64,000 nt of DNA, from the NCBI GenBank assembly GCA_021776115.1, contig JAJFGN010000069.1, forward strand, positions 24,162 through 88,161, written 5' to 3'. A model generated the notes under the pieces. It saw nothing but the letters and a program-made list of their open reading frames with translations. It did no database searches and was not told the DNA's origin. Shown piece after piece: positions 27,520 to 36,568 of the stretch (positions are counted from its first letter, which is position 1; each line of letters opens with the position of its first letter). Source of the DNA: Kiloniellaceae bacterium. GTDB lineage: Bacteria; Pseudomonadota; Alphaproteobacteria; Kiloniellales; J153. A program made the position numbers and the translations under genes.

Positions 27520-28586
27520 CCGGCGGCCGGCCGACGGCCGGTCGCGCCGCGAAAACGCCTCTAGCGGTGACTATGGGAGAGCCGGCCGGAATAGCGGCCG
27601 AGATCACGCTTATGGCGTGGCGCGCCGCGCATGCCGCTTCGGCTGGATCAAACGGCCCAAGTAGCGCCTTCTTCACGATTGCCGACCCCGAAGCCCTGAA
27701 AAGCATGTCGGGCAGGCTTGGCCTATCGGTTCCCGTCGCCACGATTTCGGCAGCCAAGGAAGCGGTGGCGGTTTTTGAGCACGCGCTACCCGTCCTACCG
27801 CTGACTCTGGCCGCGCCCGTCCGTGTGGGGTTCCCAAATCCTGGGCACGCCCCTGCCGTGGTTGAGTCGGTTGAGCGCGCCGTTGCGCTTGTCAGCGCCG
27901 GAGACGCCGCGGCCATCGTGACCAACCCGGTCCACAAGAAAGTTCTTTATGGCACGGGCTTCCGGCACCCCGGCCACACCGAATTCTTGGCCGCTCTGGC
28001 AGGTGGCGGCGAGGCGCCCGTCATGATGCTGGCCTGCCCCGGCCTGCGCGTCGTCCCGGTCACCGTACATTTGCCCCTCGCCAAGGCCCTCGCGGCGCTC
28101 ACCAAAGACGTTATCGTCCACGCTGGGCGGGTTACCGCCGCCGCGCTGCGCCGGGATTTTGGGATCGCCAAGCCGCGTCTGGCAGTCGCCGGATTGAACC
28201 CACACGCGGGAGAACACGGCGCCCTGGGCGACGAGGAAATACAAATCATAGCCCCGGCCGTGGCGGCCTTGCGCGCGGAAGGATTCCTGGTCACCGGCCC
28301 GGAGCCGGCCGATACCTTATTTCACGCCGAGGCGCGCCAAGGTTACGACGCGGTCTTATGCATGTACCACGATCAGGCCCTGATCCCGCTTAAAACCATA
28401 GATTTTGAAAATGGCGTGAATATTACGCTGGGCTTGCCCTTCGTCCGCACCTCTCCCGACCATGGCACGGCCTTGAGCATCGCCGGTCAGGGTATCGCCA
28501 GCCCAGCCAGCTTAATCGCCGCTCTGGCCACCGCCCGCCGCATGTTCGACGCGCGCGCTAAAGTATCGCAAGGCGCACTTGCCTAG
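27516..28586 (+). CDS. pdxA: 4-hydroxythreonine-4-phosphate dehydrogenase
   Basis: Catalyses NAD-dependent oxidation of 4-phosphohydroxy-L-threonine in pyridoxal phosphate synthesis. The 356-residue protein has the N-terminal VTMGEPAGIAAEITLMAW, metal ligands in GHTEFLA and NPHAGEHGALGDEE, and YHDQALIPLKTI with FVRTSPDHGTA near the end. Start ATG 27516 overlaps surA by 4 bp and the stop overlaps rsmA by 8 bp, the common surA-pdxA-rsmA arrangement. Confidence 0.96.
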   Translation: MTGGRPTAGRAAKTPLAVTMGEPAGIAAEITLMAWRAAHAASAGSNGPSSAFFTIADPEALKSMSGRLGLSVPVATISAAKEAVAVFEHALPVLPLTLAAPVRVGFPNPGHAPAVVESVERAVALVSAGDAAAIVTNPVHKKVLYGTGFRHPGHTEFLAALAGGGEAPVMMLACPGLRVVPVTVHLPLAKALAALTKDVIVHAGRVTAAALRRDFGIAKPRLAVAGLNPHAGEHGALGDEEIQIIAPAVAALRAEGFLVTGPEPADTLFHAEARQGYDAVLCMYHDQALIPLKTIDFENGVNITLGLPFVRTSPDHGTALSIAGQGIASPASLIAALATARRMFDARAKVSQGALA

Positions 28587-29433
28587 CACGGATCCAGAGC
28601 TTCCGCCGCTTCGCGACGTCATTGCCCGCTACGGCCTCGGCGCACGTAAAAGCCTGGGCCAGCATTTTCTGCTCGACCTCAACCTAACCGCGCGCGTTGC
28701 GCGCGCCGCAGGGGACCTTGAACGCGGTACGGTCATTGAGGTCGGCCCCGGTCCCGGTGGCCTAACCCGCGGCCTCTTGGCCGCGGGGGCGCACCGGGTC
28801 ATCGCGATCGAAAAAGACGCGCGGTGCCTTTCGGCGCTGGGGGATTTGGCCCTAGCCTATCCGGGCCGCCTGGAGATCATCGCAGGCGACGCGCTGCGGA
28901 TCGATGCCGCGAGCTTGGGTGCGCCACCGCGCCGTATCGTGGCCAACCTGCCCTACAATGTCGCCACGCCCTTGCTGGTGCGTTGGCTGGAGTCCATTGC
29001 CCAAACACCGGACTCTTTCGCGTGCCTGGTGCTGATGTTCCAAAAGGAAGTTGCGGACCGCCTGGTCGCTGTGCCGAGGACCAAGGCCTATGGCCGCCTC
29101 AGCATTCTCACCCAATGGCTCTGTGAGGTCCGCCCCTTATTCGACGTGCCGGCCCGCGCCTTCACGCCGCCGCCCAAGGTTACCTCGAGTGTTGTCGGCC
29201 TATGGCCAAGACCGACCCCCCTTGCCCCAGCGCGCTTGGAGACCTTGGCGCGTGTGACCGCCGCAGCTTTCGGACAGCGGCGCAAGATGCTGCGCCAGAG
29301 TCTGAAGAGCCTGGGCGTCGATGTCGGGCCTCTAATCGCCGCGGCCGAAGTGCCGGAAACCGCGCGCGCCGAGGAACTGGACGTGGCGTCATTTTGCGCC
29401 ATGGCGCGGGCCCTGGACGATACGGCGTCCTAG
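28579..29433 (+). CDS. rsmA: 16S rRNA (A1518/A1519) dimethyltransferase
   Basis: S-adenosylmethionine-dependent enzyme (KsgA) that dimethylates two adenines in helix 45 of 16S rRNA during small-subunit maturation. The 284-residue protein shows KSLGQHFLLD, the SAM loop EVGPGPGGLTRGLL and the catalytic NLPYNVATPL, plus a small C-terminal domain. It begins with TTG 28579 inside the end of pdxA (8-bp overlap); the first ATG in frame is far inside the fold, so the TTG is the credible start. Confidence 0.95.
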   Translation: MPSTDPELPPLRDVIARYGLGARKSLGQHFLLDLNLTARVARAAGDLERGTVIEVGPGPGGLTRGLLAAGAHRVIAIEKDARCLSALGDLALAYPGRLEIIAGDALRIDAASLGAPPRRIVANLPYNVATPLLVRWLESIAQTPDSFACLVLMFQKEVADRLVAVPRTKAYGRLSILTQWLCEVRPLFDVPARAFTPPPKVTSSVVGLWPRPTPLAPARLETLARVTAAAFGQRRKMLRQSLKSLGVDVGPLIAAAEVPETARAEELDVASFCAMARALDDTAS

Positions 29434-29474
29434 CTCACCGCCGGCATGTTTCAACGAGGATTCCGTCCGATTCG

Positions 29475-29506
29475 ATTTCCCTGTTATTCCCTCAGAACAG
29501 GGAAAT
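29475..29506. repeat. Inverted repeat containing the CCCTGTT / AACAGGG motif
   Basis: Perfect 11-bp dyad ATTTCCCTGTT / AACAGGGAAAT (29475-29485 and 29496-29506) with a 10-base loop, followed on the plus strand by AAAA rather than T. It lies between the convergent rsmA and gmk genes. Read from gmk's side there is also no T-run, so it is at best a weak bidirectional terminator. It may instead be a dispersed intergenic element; only one copy was noticed here. Confidence 0.5.
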
Positions 29507-29634
29507 AAAAACTCCGGAATCGGAGCCACCGCCCAAACCTCGCGGGCCAAGACTAGCACCCGCTCCAACCCAGGCAACATATAACCTGGGGAAAACGAGA
29601 GGCCTAGGAGAGAGGCCGTGATGGGCGAATCCGC

Positions 29635-30285
29635 TTAACTCCCCGCCCGTAGCACCTCGACGAAGTCGCGCAGGCCCTTCTGGCGTTCGCGCTTTAGCCG
29701 CTCGGCGTGGAGGACTTCCCGGACCTCGGCGACGCTGGCCTCGATGTCGGTGTTCACGATCACGTAGTCGTACTCGGCCCAGTGACTCATCTCGTCGGCC
29801 GCCTTGGCCATGCGCCCACGTACCACCTCTTCCGGATCCTGGGCACGCGCGCGCAAACGCCGCTCCAGCTCCTCGGTGCTGGGTGGCAAGACGAACACGC
29901 TGACCAAATCGTCGCGCGCCTTTTCGGTCAATTGCTGGGTCCCTTGCCAATCGATGTCGAAGAGCACGTCGCGACCTTGGTCCAATGCTTGAGATACCGT
30001 GGCGCGGGGCGTGCCGTAGGCGTTGCCGAATACATTCGCGTATTCCAACAACTCATCGCCTTGGACCATGCGGTCGAAGGCGGCCTGGTCAATGAAGTGG
30101 TAATCCACGCCGTCACGCTCTTTGGGCCGCTTGGGCCGCGTGGTGACGGAAATCGACAACATCAGGTCCGCTTCGCGTTCCAGCAACATGCGAGAGATCG
30201 TCGTCTTCCCCGCGCCCGAGGGCGAGGACAGGACGAGCATCAGGCCGCGCCGCTTGATCGGTCCTTGCCTAACTGCCTCGACCAT
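29635..30285 (-). CDS. gmk: Guanylate kinase
   Basis: Phosphorylates GMP to GDP. The 216-residue protein has the P-loop SSPSGAGKTTISRML, the GMP-binding region SVTTRPKRPKERDGVDYHFI, LLEYANVFGNAYGTP and the lid with RLRARAQDPEEVVRGRM. It follows the YicC-family gene by 19 bp on the same strand; yicC-gmk is a frequent pair in proteobacteria. Length is normal for the family. Confidence 0.96.
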   Translation of the reverse strand: MVEAVRQGPIKRRGLMLVLSSPSGAGKTTISRMLLEREADLMLSISVTTRPKRPKERDGVDYHFIDQAAFDRMVQGDELLEYANVFGNAYGTPRATVSQALDQGRDVLFDIDWQGTQQLTEKARDDLVSVFVLPPSTEELERRLRARAQDPEEVVRGRMAKAADEMSHWAEYDYVIVNTDIEASVAEVREVLHAERLKRERQKGLRDFVEVLRAGS

Positions 30286-30304
30286 AATTAGTGCGCACGC
30301 TCCC

Positions 30305-31207
30305 CTACTCGATGTTCTGAACCTGCTCGCGCAGTTGGTCGATGACGGCCTTCAGATCCAGACCGATGCGCGTTAAGGTGACATCGCCGGCCTTCGAACA
30401 CAGCGTGTTGGCCTCGCGATTGAACTCCTGACACAGAAAATCGAGACGCCGGCCGACCGCACCGCCGTCCGCGACCAGGTCCCGCGCCGCGGCGACATGG
30501 GCATGCAGGCGATCCAATTCCTCCCGGATATCCGCCTTGGTCGCCAGCAGCGCCGCCTCCTGCGCCAGGCGCTCCTCCGGCAAGGCCGGCGAGGTTTGCA
30601 GAAGCTCCTCGACCTGCTTGCGCAGGCGCGCGCGCAGCGCTTCCGGCTGGGTCGCGGCACAAGCGGCCGCGGATTCACTCAAGCTGCCGATTTCGTCCAG
30701 TTGCCCGGTCACCAAGGTCTTGAGCCGCGCCCCCTCGTTCCGCCGCATCGCGGTCAGGGCCTCGAGCGCCAGAATAAGGTCCTCCTCCATCGCCGACTCT
30801 CGGATGTCGAGCTGCTCCTTGGTCTCCTCTTCCTCGCTCGTCTCAATGACGCCGGGAAAAGCCAACAGGCCGTCGAGGCGGGGCGGCTCCGCACGAACAT
30901 TGGTTTCTAGAGACCTAACCATCTCGACCACCTGGTCCAGAACTTCCCGGTTTAGTTGGAGTTTCCGGGGCAACTTGCCGCGGTTGACGGTCAGGGAGAT
31001 CTGCACATTGCCGCGGGCGCAGTGCTTTTGAACGATCGCGCGGGCGACCGGTTCCAAGGCTTCGTAGCCGGAATAAACCCGGCACCGCACATCCAAGGAG
31101 CGCCCGTTCACGCTTTTGATTTCCCAACTCCAGGTCAGTTGGCCATCGCCACCTTCCTGTCGGGCGTAGCCGGTCATGCTGGCGATAGGTGCGGTCTTAG
31201 CGGTCAA
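30305..31207 (-). CDS. YicC/YloC-family endoribonuclease
   Basis: A 300-residue protein with the N-terminal YicC domain (MTGYARQEG, WEIKSVNGRSLDVRCR) and the C-terminal DUF1732 domain ending in the family tail QEFNREANTLCSKAGD. Members have been reported as endoribonucleases acting on RNA turnover. A TTG at 31207 has AGGA upstream; the ATG at 31177 (MTGYARQ) is an alternative start, and the sequence does not decide between them. It is directly upstream of gmk (19-bp gap), so the two are likely co-transcribed. Confidence 0.88.
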   Translation of the reverse strand: MTAKTAPIASMTGYARQEGGDGQLTWSWEIKSVNGRSLDVRCRVYSGYEALEPVARAIVQKHCARGNVQISLTVNRGKLPRKLQLNREVLDQVVEMVRSLETNVRAEPPRLDGLLAFPGVIETSEEEETKEQLDIRESAMEEDLILALEALTAMRRNEGARLKTLVTGQLDEIGSLSESAAACAATQPEALRARLRKQVEELLQTSPALPEERLAQEAALLATKADIREELDRLHAHVAAARDLVADGGAVGRRLDFLCQEFNREANTLCSKAGDVTLTRIGLDLKAVIDQLREQVQNIE

Positions 31208-31370
31208 GGAAGATGTCCTAGATATGCGAGGGTGGTTACGGGATGCGCGCCTTTATAACCGTCGGCCTATCTGGCAACAAGGCGGCCGGAACCGTAGGCA
31301 AGATGCCGCTGAAGCCGTTAGACTACCCGTTCCCGTTCTGGCTCACGCAATCGAATCGGTATTTACTCGC

Positions 31371-32138
31371 ATGGCTCTCGTCCGGCCCAAGTCGATCCTC
31401 ATCACCGGCGCCTCCAGCGGCCTGGGCGCGGCTCTGGCGCGCGGCTACGCTGGTCCCGGCGTCGAATTGGCCCTTAGTGGGCGCGACCCGGACCGGCTTG
31501 AGGCGGTCGCGAAGGCGTGCCGCGATGCCAGCGCCGCCGTCCGCGCACAGCCGATCGACGTTTTGGAAAAGGAACCGCTGTTCGATTGGGTCGCGGAGAT
31601 CGACGGCCGGTCCCCTCTCGACCTAGTGATTGCCAATGCGGGAATTTCCGCCGGCACGGGCGGTATCGGCGAAACCGACGCCCAGACCCGGCGGATCATG
31701 GCGGTCAACCTTGACGGGGTTATCAACACGGTCCTGCCCGCTGTCGCCCTCATGCGCCCGCGCGGCCAAGGCCAGATCGCGATCATGGCCTCCCTGGCCG
31801 CCTTTCGCGGCTTCCCCGGCGCCCCGGCCTATTGCGCCAGCAAGGCCGCCGTACGCGTCTGGGGCGAGGCCCTGCGCGGGCACCTCAGTGGCGCGGGCAT
31901 CGGGGTCAGCGTCATCTGTCCCGGCTACGTCGAGACACCCATGACCGCCGTAAACACCTTTCCCATGCCGATGCTGATGAGCGCCGAAAAGGCTGCCCGG
32001 ATCATCCGGCGCGGCCTCGCGCGCGACCGGGGCCGCATCGCCTTTCCCTGGCCCATGTACGCCCTGGTCCGCCTGATCGCCGCTCTGCCGCCGGCCTTGA
32101 GCGACCGCCTGTTAAGCCGTTTACCCGAAAAGGATTGA
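31371..32138 (+). CDS. Short-chain dehydrogenase/reductase
   Basis: A 255-residue Rossmann-fold NAD(P) oxidoreductase. The cofactor loop ITGASSGLGAALARGYA, the NAG motif (IANAGISAG), the catalytic Ser in IMASLAAFRG and YxxxK (YCASK) are intact, with CPGYVETPM after the active site. Start ATG 31371 is the last good start before the fold. The substrate cannot be told; the C-terminus (WPMYALVRLIAALPP) is hydrophobic, as in SDRs acting on lipids or peripherally bound to membrane. It stands alone between yicC and the chemoreceptor. Confidence 0.87.
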   Translation: MALVRPKSILITGASSGLGAALARGYAGPGVELALSGRDPDRLEAVAKACRDASAAVRAQPIDVLEKEPLFDWVAEIDGRSPLDLVIANAGISAGTGGIGETDAQTRRIMAVNLDGVINTVLPAVALMRPRGQGQIAIMASLAAFRGFPGAPAYCASKAAVRVWGEALRGHLSGAGIGVSVICPGYVETPMTAVNTFPMPMLMSAEKAARIIRRGLARDRGRIAFPWPMYALVRLIAALPPALSDRLLSRLPEKD

Positions 32139-32232
32139 GCACAGGGACCGGCGTACCGCCTGGCCGATCTAGGCCGATGTCCGAGCCTGGATGAAGTGAA
32201 CCGGCGGTAACACGAAGGGCAAAGCAAACATA

Positions 32233-33504
32233 TTAAGCGGCCCTGAAATCCGAGAGGAAGCTGTCTACTTCTTCGCTGAGAGTCTTTGCCTGCTGACTTA
32301 ACTTGCCGGCCGAGGACAGCACCTCCTCGGCGGCCATGCCGGTCTTCTCCGACGCGTCGGTAATCCCGGAAATGTTCTCGGAAACGCTTCGAATGCCTTG
32401 CGCGGCGCGGTCCACATTTCCGCTAATTTCGCTAGTCGAGGCCGATTGCTGTTCGATCGCCGAAGCGATGGCCGTGGCGATTCCACTAATTTGATCGATT
32501 CGGTCCCCAATACCGCCGATGGCATCGGCCGTATGCGTGCTGGCCTCCTGGATGCCGTGGACCTTCGATCCAATGTCCTTGGTCGCATCGCCGGTCTGTT
32601 GTGCGAGTGTCTTCACCTCGGCGGCAACGACCGCGAAGCCCCTGCCGGCATCGCCTGCGCGCGCCGCCTCGATCGTCGCGTTGAGCGCCAAGAGGTTGGT
32701 CTGGCCGGCCACGCCCCGGATGAATTCAACCACCTTGTCGATCTCCTGCGCGGCCCCGGCCAAGGTCTGTACAGCCTCGTTGACCTGGTTCATGCCGTCG
32801 ACGGCGCCGGTCGTCGCCGTGGCAGACTCCGCCACCTGCCGGCTGATCTCGCCGATCGAAGTGGCGAGTTCCTTAGTCGCCGCCGAGACCATTTGCGAAT
32901 TGTTCGTGGCTTCCTGCGTCGCTGTCGCGACGGTGAGGCTTTGCTCGTGCGCCGCACCCGCAAGGATCGTCATTTGATTGGCTGTCGATTCCAAGCCGCC
33001 GGCAGCCTCTGTGAGCGATTGAACCACGGTCGCGACCTTGGACCCGAAACTCTCGGCAACCCGGACCCGCTTCTCGTTGGCTTCGGCGTGCTCCAATTCG
33101 CGCTGGCGTTGAGTCTCCGCCTGCGCTTCGGCCTCCGCCGCCAAACGCGCTTTTTCTTCCATGCTCTCGCGCGCTTCATTGATCACCGCGGCGCCGCGGC
33201 GAAAGTCGCCGAGCATGCCGCGCACCAGGAAGCTGCGAAAGAACTTGCCTTCGCTGGCGTACTTCAGAGAAGTCCCCGCTTCGCGCACGAAGGCATCGGT
33301 CTGATCGAGCATCTGATTGATCGCGTTCAAAAGCTCCCCGATTTCACCGAACTCCTCGATCTCGGTGATGCGGGCCTCAAGGTTGCCCTTTGCGGCCTCA
33401 TTGCAGACGGCCGCCGCCTTCTCAAACGCCTTCTTATAGAGCCCCAATTCGGAGCCCGTGTTTCCGCGCCGTTTCTCCAAGACTGGACTGGAGGAATCAC
33501 TCAT
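32233..33504 (-). CDS. Soluble methyl-accepting chemotaxis protein
   Basis: A 423-residue chemoreceptor with no membrane segment or signal peptide, so it should work in the cytoplasm. Residues about 15-125 resemble one or two HAMP-like helical units; a long charged coiled coil (about 115-150) follows, then the signalling domain, whose hairpin tip is [19 protein letters not shown] with [15 protein letters not shown]. It lacks its own sensing domain. The PAS protein encoded 78 bp upstream on the same strand has exactly the sensor part of Aer and is the likely partner. Confidence 0.88.
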   Translation of the reverse strand: MSDSSSPVLEKRRGNTGSELGLYKKAFEKAAAVCNEAAKGNLEARITEIEEFGEIGELLNAINQMLDQTDAFVREAGTSLKYASEGKFFRSFLVRGMLGDFRRGAAVINEARESMEEKARLAAEAEAQAETQRQRELEHAEANEKRVRVAESFGSKVATVVQSLTEAAGGLESTANQMTILAGAAHEQSLTVATATQEATNNSQMVSAATKELATSIGEISRQVAESATATTGAVDGMNQVNEAVQTLAGAAQEIDKVVEFIRGVAGQTNLLALNATIEAARAGDAGRGFAVVAAEVKTLAQQTGDATKDIGSKVHGIQEASTHTADAIGGIGDRIDQISGIATAIASAIEQQSASTSEISGNVDRAAQGIRSVSENISGITDASEKTGMAAEEVLSSAGKLSQQAKTLSEEVDSFLSDFRAA

Positions 33505-33582
33505 TTTTATCTCCGCATACTCACTTGGTCGAAGAGACCGGCTCGGCCGTCAAGCCATTGATCCGATGCCTAATGCTTGCCG

Positions 33583-34107
33583 CTAGAGAGAAAACACGAA
33601 TTCGTCGTATCCAGTACCCTGCTCTTTCAATAGGCCCACCAGGGTGTTGAAGCTGGCCATCATTCCTGCCTTGCGGTCCTGGTGGCTGTTTTCCTCGGCC
33701 AGTAATTGCCGATAGAGGGGCTCAACCTTGGCCACGGCTTCGGGCTGGGGTACACGGCGATTGGAATGATAGGCGACGATGTTTCCCGAGGCGTCGAAAC
33801 TGGGGGTCACGTGTGCAAACACCCAGTAATAGTCGCCGTTCTTCGCCATGTTCTTCACATAGGCGAAGATTTCGTTGCCTTGCTCAAGCGTGTCCCAGAG
33901 AAGTTTAAAGACGCAGCGCGGCATGTCTGGATGCCGCAGCAGGCTATGGGGCTGCCCTAGAAGCTCATGCTCCGAGTAAGACGCGATGTGTTGAAAGATC
34001 TCATTGGCATAGGTGATCCGGCCCTTGGTATCGGTCTTGCTGACGATGATCTCGTCCTCACCGAAGGTACGCTCCGTCGTGGTCGGACTTACCGCGTATT
34101 TAGTCAT
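33583..34107 (-). CDS. Aer-like PAS-domain protein
   Basis: A 174-residue protein that is almost entirely one PAS domain of the Aer type. The match to the Aer sensor is visible in ITYANEIFQHIASYSEHELL, GQPHSLLRHPDMP, KNGDYYWVFAHVTP and YHSNRRVP. Aer PAS domains bind FAD and report redox state; FAD binding here is inferred. No transducer domain is attached; instead a soluble receptor gene follows after 78 bp. A short helical tail (about 130-174) could dock on that receptor. Confidence 0.85.
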   Translation of the reverse strand: MTKYAVSPTTTERTFGEDEIIVSKTDTKGRITYANEIFQHIASYSEHELLGQPHSLLRHPDMPRCVFKLLWDTLEQGNEIFAYVKNMAKNGDYYWVFAHVTPSFDASGNIVAYHSNRRVPQPEAVAKVEPLYRQLLAEENSHQDRKAGMMASFNTLVGLLKEQGTGYDEFVFSL

Positions 34108-34405
34108 ACCATCGCCCTCGGTATCTATTCTGGCCGCCCAAGATTTTTAGCTGAAATCCGCGCTATTGAGCACATCCGTACGGCAATCAACTGCACTTGA
34201 CGGTATGCTTATGCTGTTAAAATTCCCTTGATATTTTATGGGTATTGCCGGGCATCAGCCTAGTCAGGGCTCAATGCGGATCAAACGCGGCGCCAGAGCA
34301 CCACTTGCGTGTCATCTATGAGTACTTGCGGCCAAGTATTTGAATCGGCGCCGAAAAATGGACTGTGCGTCGTCGTGGGTTTGGGCAAGCGGACTCGACC
34401 GCCCC
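34108..34405. other. Intergenic region between guaA and the PAS gene
   Basis: About 300 bp without a gene. It should hold the end of the gua transcript and the promoter of the PAS/receptor pair (both read on minus). Seen in it: a CtrA-like box at 34216-34231, and a small perfect hairpin TACTTG / CAAGTA (34323-34328 and 34333-34338). No strong T-run terminator for guaA was found. Confidence 0.5.
34216..34231 (-). promoter_or_regulatory. Candidate CtrA-binding box upstream of the PAS gene
   Basis: Read on the minus strand this is TCAA, seven bases, TTAAC: one mismatch from the alphaproteobacterial CtrA consensus TTAA-N7-TTAAC. It lies about 110 bp upstream of the PAS-protein start. CtrA commonly controls motility and chemotaxis genes in this class, which fits, but a single near-match can occur by chance. 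Confidence 0.3.
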
Positions 34406-35950
34406 CTACTCCCACTCGATCGTGCCGGGGGGTTTCGAGGTTACGTCGTAGACCACGCGGTTGATGCCGCGCACCTCGTTGACGATACGGGTCGCGACCT
34501 GAGCTAGGAAGGCGTGGTCGAAGGCATAGCTTTCGGCGGTCATGCCGTCGCTCGAGGTCACGGCGCGCAGCGCGCAGACCGCCTCGTAGGACCGTGCGTC
34601 GCCCATGACGCCGACGGTCTTGACCGGCAGCAGGACCGCGAAGGCCTGCCAGATGGCGTCGTAAAACCCCGCCTTGCGGATCTCGTCGAGATAGATCGTA
34701 TCGGCCTTGCGCAAGACGTCGCAGCGCTCGGCCGTGACCTCCCCCAGCACGCGAATAGCCAGGCCCGGTCCCGGAAACGGATGGCGGCCGACCAGGCTGT
34801 CGGGCATGCCCAGTTCGCGCCCTAGAGCCCGCACCTCATCCTTGAACAACTCGCGCAGGGGTTCGACCAGGGCGAGCTTCATGTGCTCAGGCAAGCCGCC
34901 GACGTTGTGGTGCGACTTAATGGTGACCGAGGGCCCGCCGGTGAAAGAGACCGATTCGATGACGTCGGGGTACAGGGTGCCTTGGGCCAGGAAGTCGGCG
35001 CCGATCCGGCTGGCGTCTTCGTCGAAAACATCGATGAAGGTGGCGCCGATAATCTTTCGCTTGGTCTCCGGGTCGCTAACCCCCGCCAGCTTACCCAAGA
35101 ACAGCTCACCGGCATCGCGGTGGACGAGCGGAATGTTGTAGTGGTCGCGGAACAGGGTCACGACCTGCTCCGCCTCGCCGGCGCGCAACAGGCCATGGTC
35201 GACGAAGACGCAGGTCAGCTGATCGCCGATCGCCTCGTGAATGAGAACCGCGGCGACCGAGGAGTCGACCCCGCCCGACAGACCGCAAACCACCTTGCCG
35301 CGGCCGACCTGGTCCCGGATTTTGGCGATGGCCCGATCGCGGAACGCAGCCATGCTCCAGTCGCCGGCGCAGCCCGCCACGCGCCCGGTGAAATTGGCGA
35401 GCAGCTTGGCCCCATCCGGCGTGTGCACGACCTCGGGGTGAAACTGCACCGCGTAGATGCGCCGCGCGTCGTCGGCTATCATCGCGTAAGCGGCGCCCTC
35501 GGAAGTGCCGACCACCCGAAAACCCGCCGGCAAGCGCATGATCCGGTCGCCGTGGCTCATCCAGACCTGGTGCCGCTCGCCTTTGGCCCAAAGACCCTCG
35601 GTCAGGCCACAGACGTCGGTAACCTCGACCATGGCACGGCCAAACTCGTGATGTTCCGAGGTCTCGACCGATCCGCCAAGCTGCTGGCAAATCGCCTGCT
35701 CACCGTAACAGATGCCCAAGATGGGTAAGCCCAACTCAAAGACGATATCCGATACTCGGGGCGATTCGTCGGTTGTGATTGAGGCCGGACCGCCCGACAG
35801 GATGATGCCCTTGGCCCCGAAGTCCCGGATACGGGCCGGATCGGCGTTAAAGGGGATGACCTCACAGTAGACACCGCTCTCCCGCACCCGGCGCGCGATC
35901 AGTTGGGTCACCTGAGAGCCAAAGTCGAGAATCAGAATGCGGTCCGACAT
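34406..35950 (-). CDS. guaA: GMP synthase (glutamine-hydrolysing)
   Basis: Converts XMP to GMP. The 514-residue protein has the class I glutamine amidotransferase domain ([18 protein letters not shown], nucleophile Cys in GICYGEQ, HxE in QFHPE), the ATP-pyrophosphatase domain (PP-loop [10 protein letters not shown]) and the GMP-synthase C-terminal dimerisation domain ending KPPGTIEWE. Start ATG 35950 ([10 protein letters not shown]) is standard. It is the last gene of the guaB-rsmB-GNAT-guaA row, so the two committed GMP steps may be co-expressed. Confidence 0.97.
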   Translation of the reverse strand: MSDRILILDFGSQVTQLIARRVRESGVYCEVIPFNADPARIRDFGAKGIILSGGPASITTDESPRVSDIVFELGLPILGICYGEQAICQQLGGSVETSEHHEFGRAMVEVTDVCGLTEGLWAKGERHQVWMSHGDRIMRLPAGFRVVGTSEGAAYAMIADDARRIYAVQFHPEVVHTPDGAKLLANFTGRVAGCAGDWSMAAFRDRAIAKIRDQVGRGKVVCGLSGGVDSSVAAVLIHEAIGDQLTCVFVDHGLLRAGEAEQVVTLFRDHYNIPLVHRDAGELFLGKLAGVSDPETKRKIIGATFIDVFDEDASRIGADFLAQGTLYPDVIESVSFTGGPSVTIKSHHNVGGLPEHMKLALVEPLRELFKDEVRALGRELGMPDSLVGRHPFPGPGLAIRVLGEVTAERCDVLRKADTIYLDEIRKAGFYDAIWQAFAVLLPVKTVGVMGDARSYEAVCALRAVTSSDGMTAESYAFDHAFLAQVATRIVNEVRGINRVVYDVTSKPPGTIEWE

Positions 35951-36013
35951 GGCGCTTCTATAAGGACTTTGCGCGCCGTGTCCAGGCACGAATGGGGGGG
36001 GTCTTATGCCCGC

Positions 36014-36568
36014 TCAAATCCGCCCACCGCGCCTGGCTAGCCAAGCTTGAAGGTCGGGCCAGACGTAAGCCGTTTCGTCCAGTGCGGTGCCGGCGAAACG
36101 TTCTTTTCGCTCCGCTCGGCGCACACCGCCCATGGCTTCGTAGAAGAAACGCGAAGGATTACCGCTCAAGACCCAGATCGCCGCGCTGCCTATCTTTCGG
36201 CCGGCCAAGACCTCGAAAAGACCGGTCAGCAAACGGCCGCCAATGCCATGGTTTTGCCAATCGCTGCAAACATAGAGGGTGAAAACCTCGCCCTTCATCG
36301 GCCCGATTCGGGCGCGGCCGCAGTTGCCGAAACCAACGATTTTGGGTCCCGCAGGTCCGACAACCTCGGCCACCAGCACCATATCGGCCCGTCGCGCCCC
36401 GCGTATTGCCGCGGCCCACTGCGCCGCTTGCCCGGCTTCGGTCATATGCAGCAGGTAGTCATCCGGCACCAAACCGGCGTAAGTAGTGCGCCAGGTCTCG
36501 ACATGGACCCGCGCGATTCCCGATGCATCGCGGGGCGCCGCCGGGCGAAGGGAGATCGTCTCACTCAT
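36014..36568 (-). CDS. GNAT-family N-acetyltransferase
   Basis: A 184-residue acetyltransferase. Motif A of the GNAT fold is seen in FTLYVCSDWQNHGIGGRLL (acetyl-CoA pyrophosphate loop QNHGIGG), after an N-terminal LRPAAPRDASGIARVHVETW, and motif B in GNPSRFFYEAMGG. Start ATG 36568 overlaps the rsmB stop by 4 bp, arguing for translational coupling. The acceptor substrate is unknown. It may modify a small molecule or a protein N-terminus; nothing links it to purine synthesis except position. Confidence 0.86.
   Translation of the reverse strand: MSETISLRPAAPRDASGIARVHVETWRTTYAGLVPDDYLLHMTEAGQAAQWAAAIRGARRADMVLVAEVVGPAGPKIVGFGNCGRARIGPMKGEVFTLYVCSDWQNHGIGGRLLTGLFEVLAGRKIGSAAIWVLSGNPSRFFYEAMGGVRRAERKERFAGTALDETAYVWPDLQAWLARRGGRI

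Noticed and set aside
32398..33561. Open frame of 387 codons on the plus strand
   Set aside because: Antisense to the chemoreceptor gene, which has a clear signalling domain.
34883..35728. Open frame of 281 codons on the plus strand
   Set aside because: Antisense to guaA, whose amidotransferase and PP-loop motifs are unambiguous.
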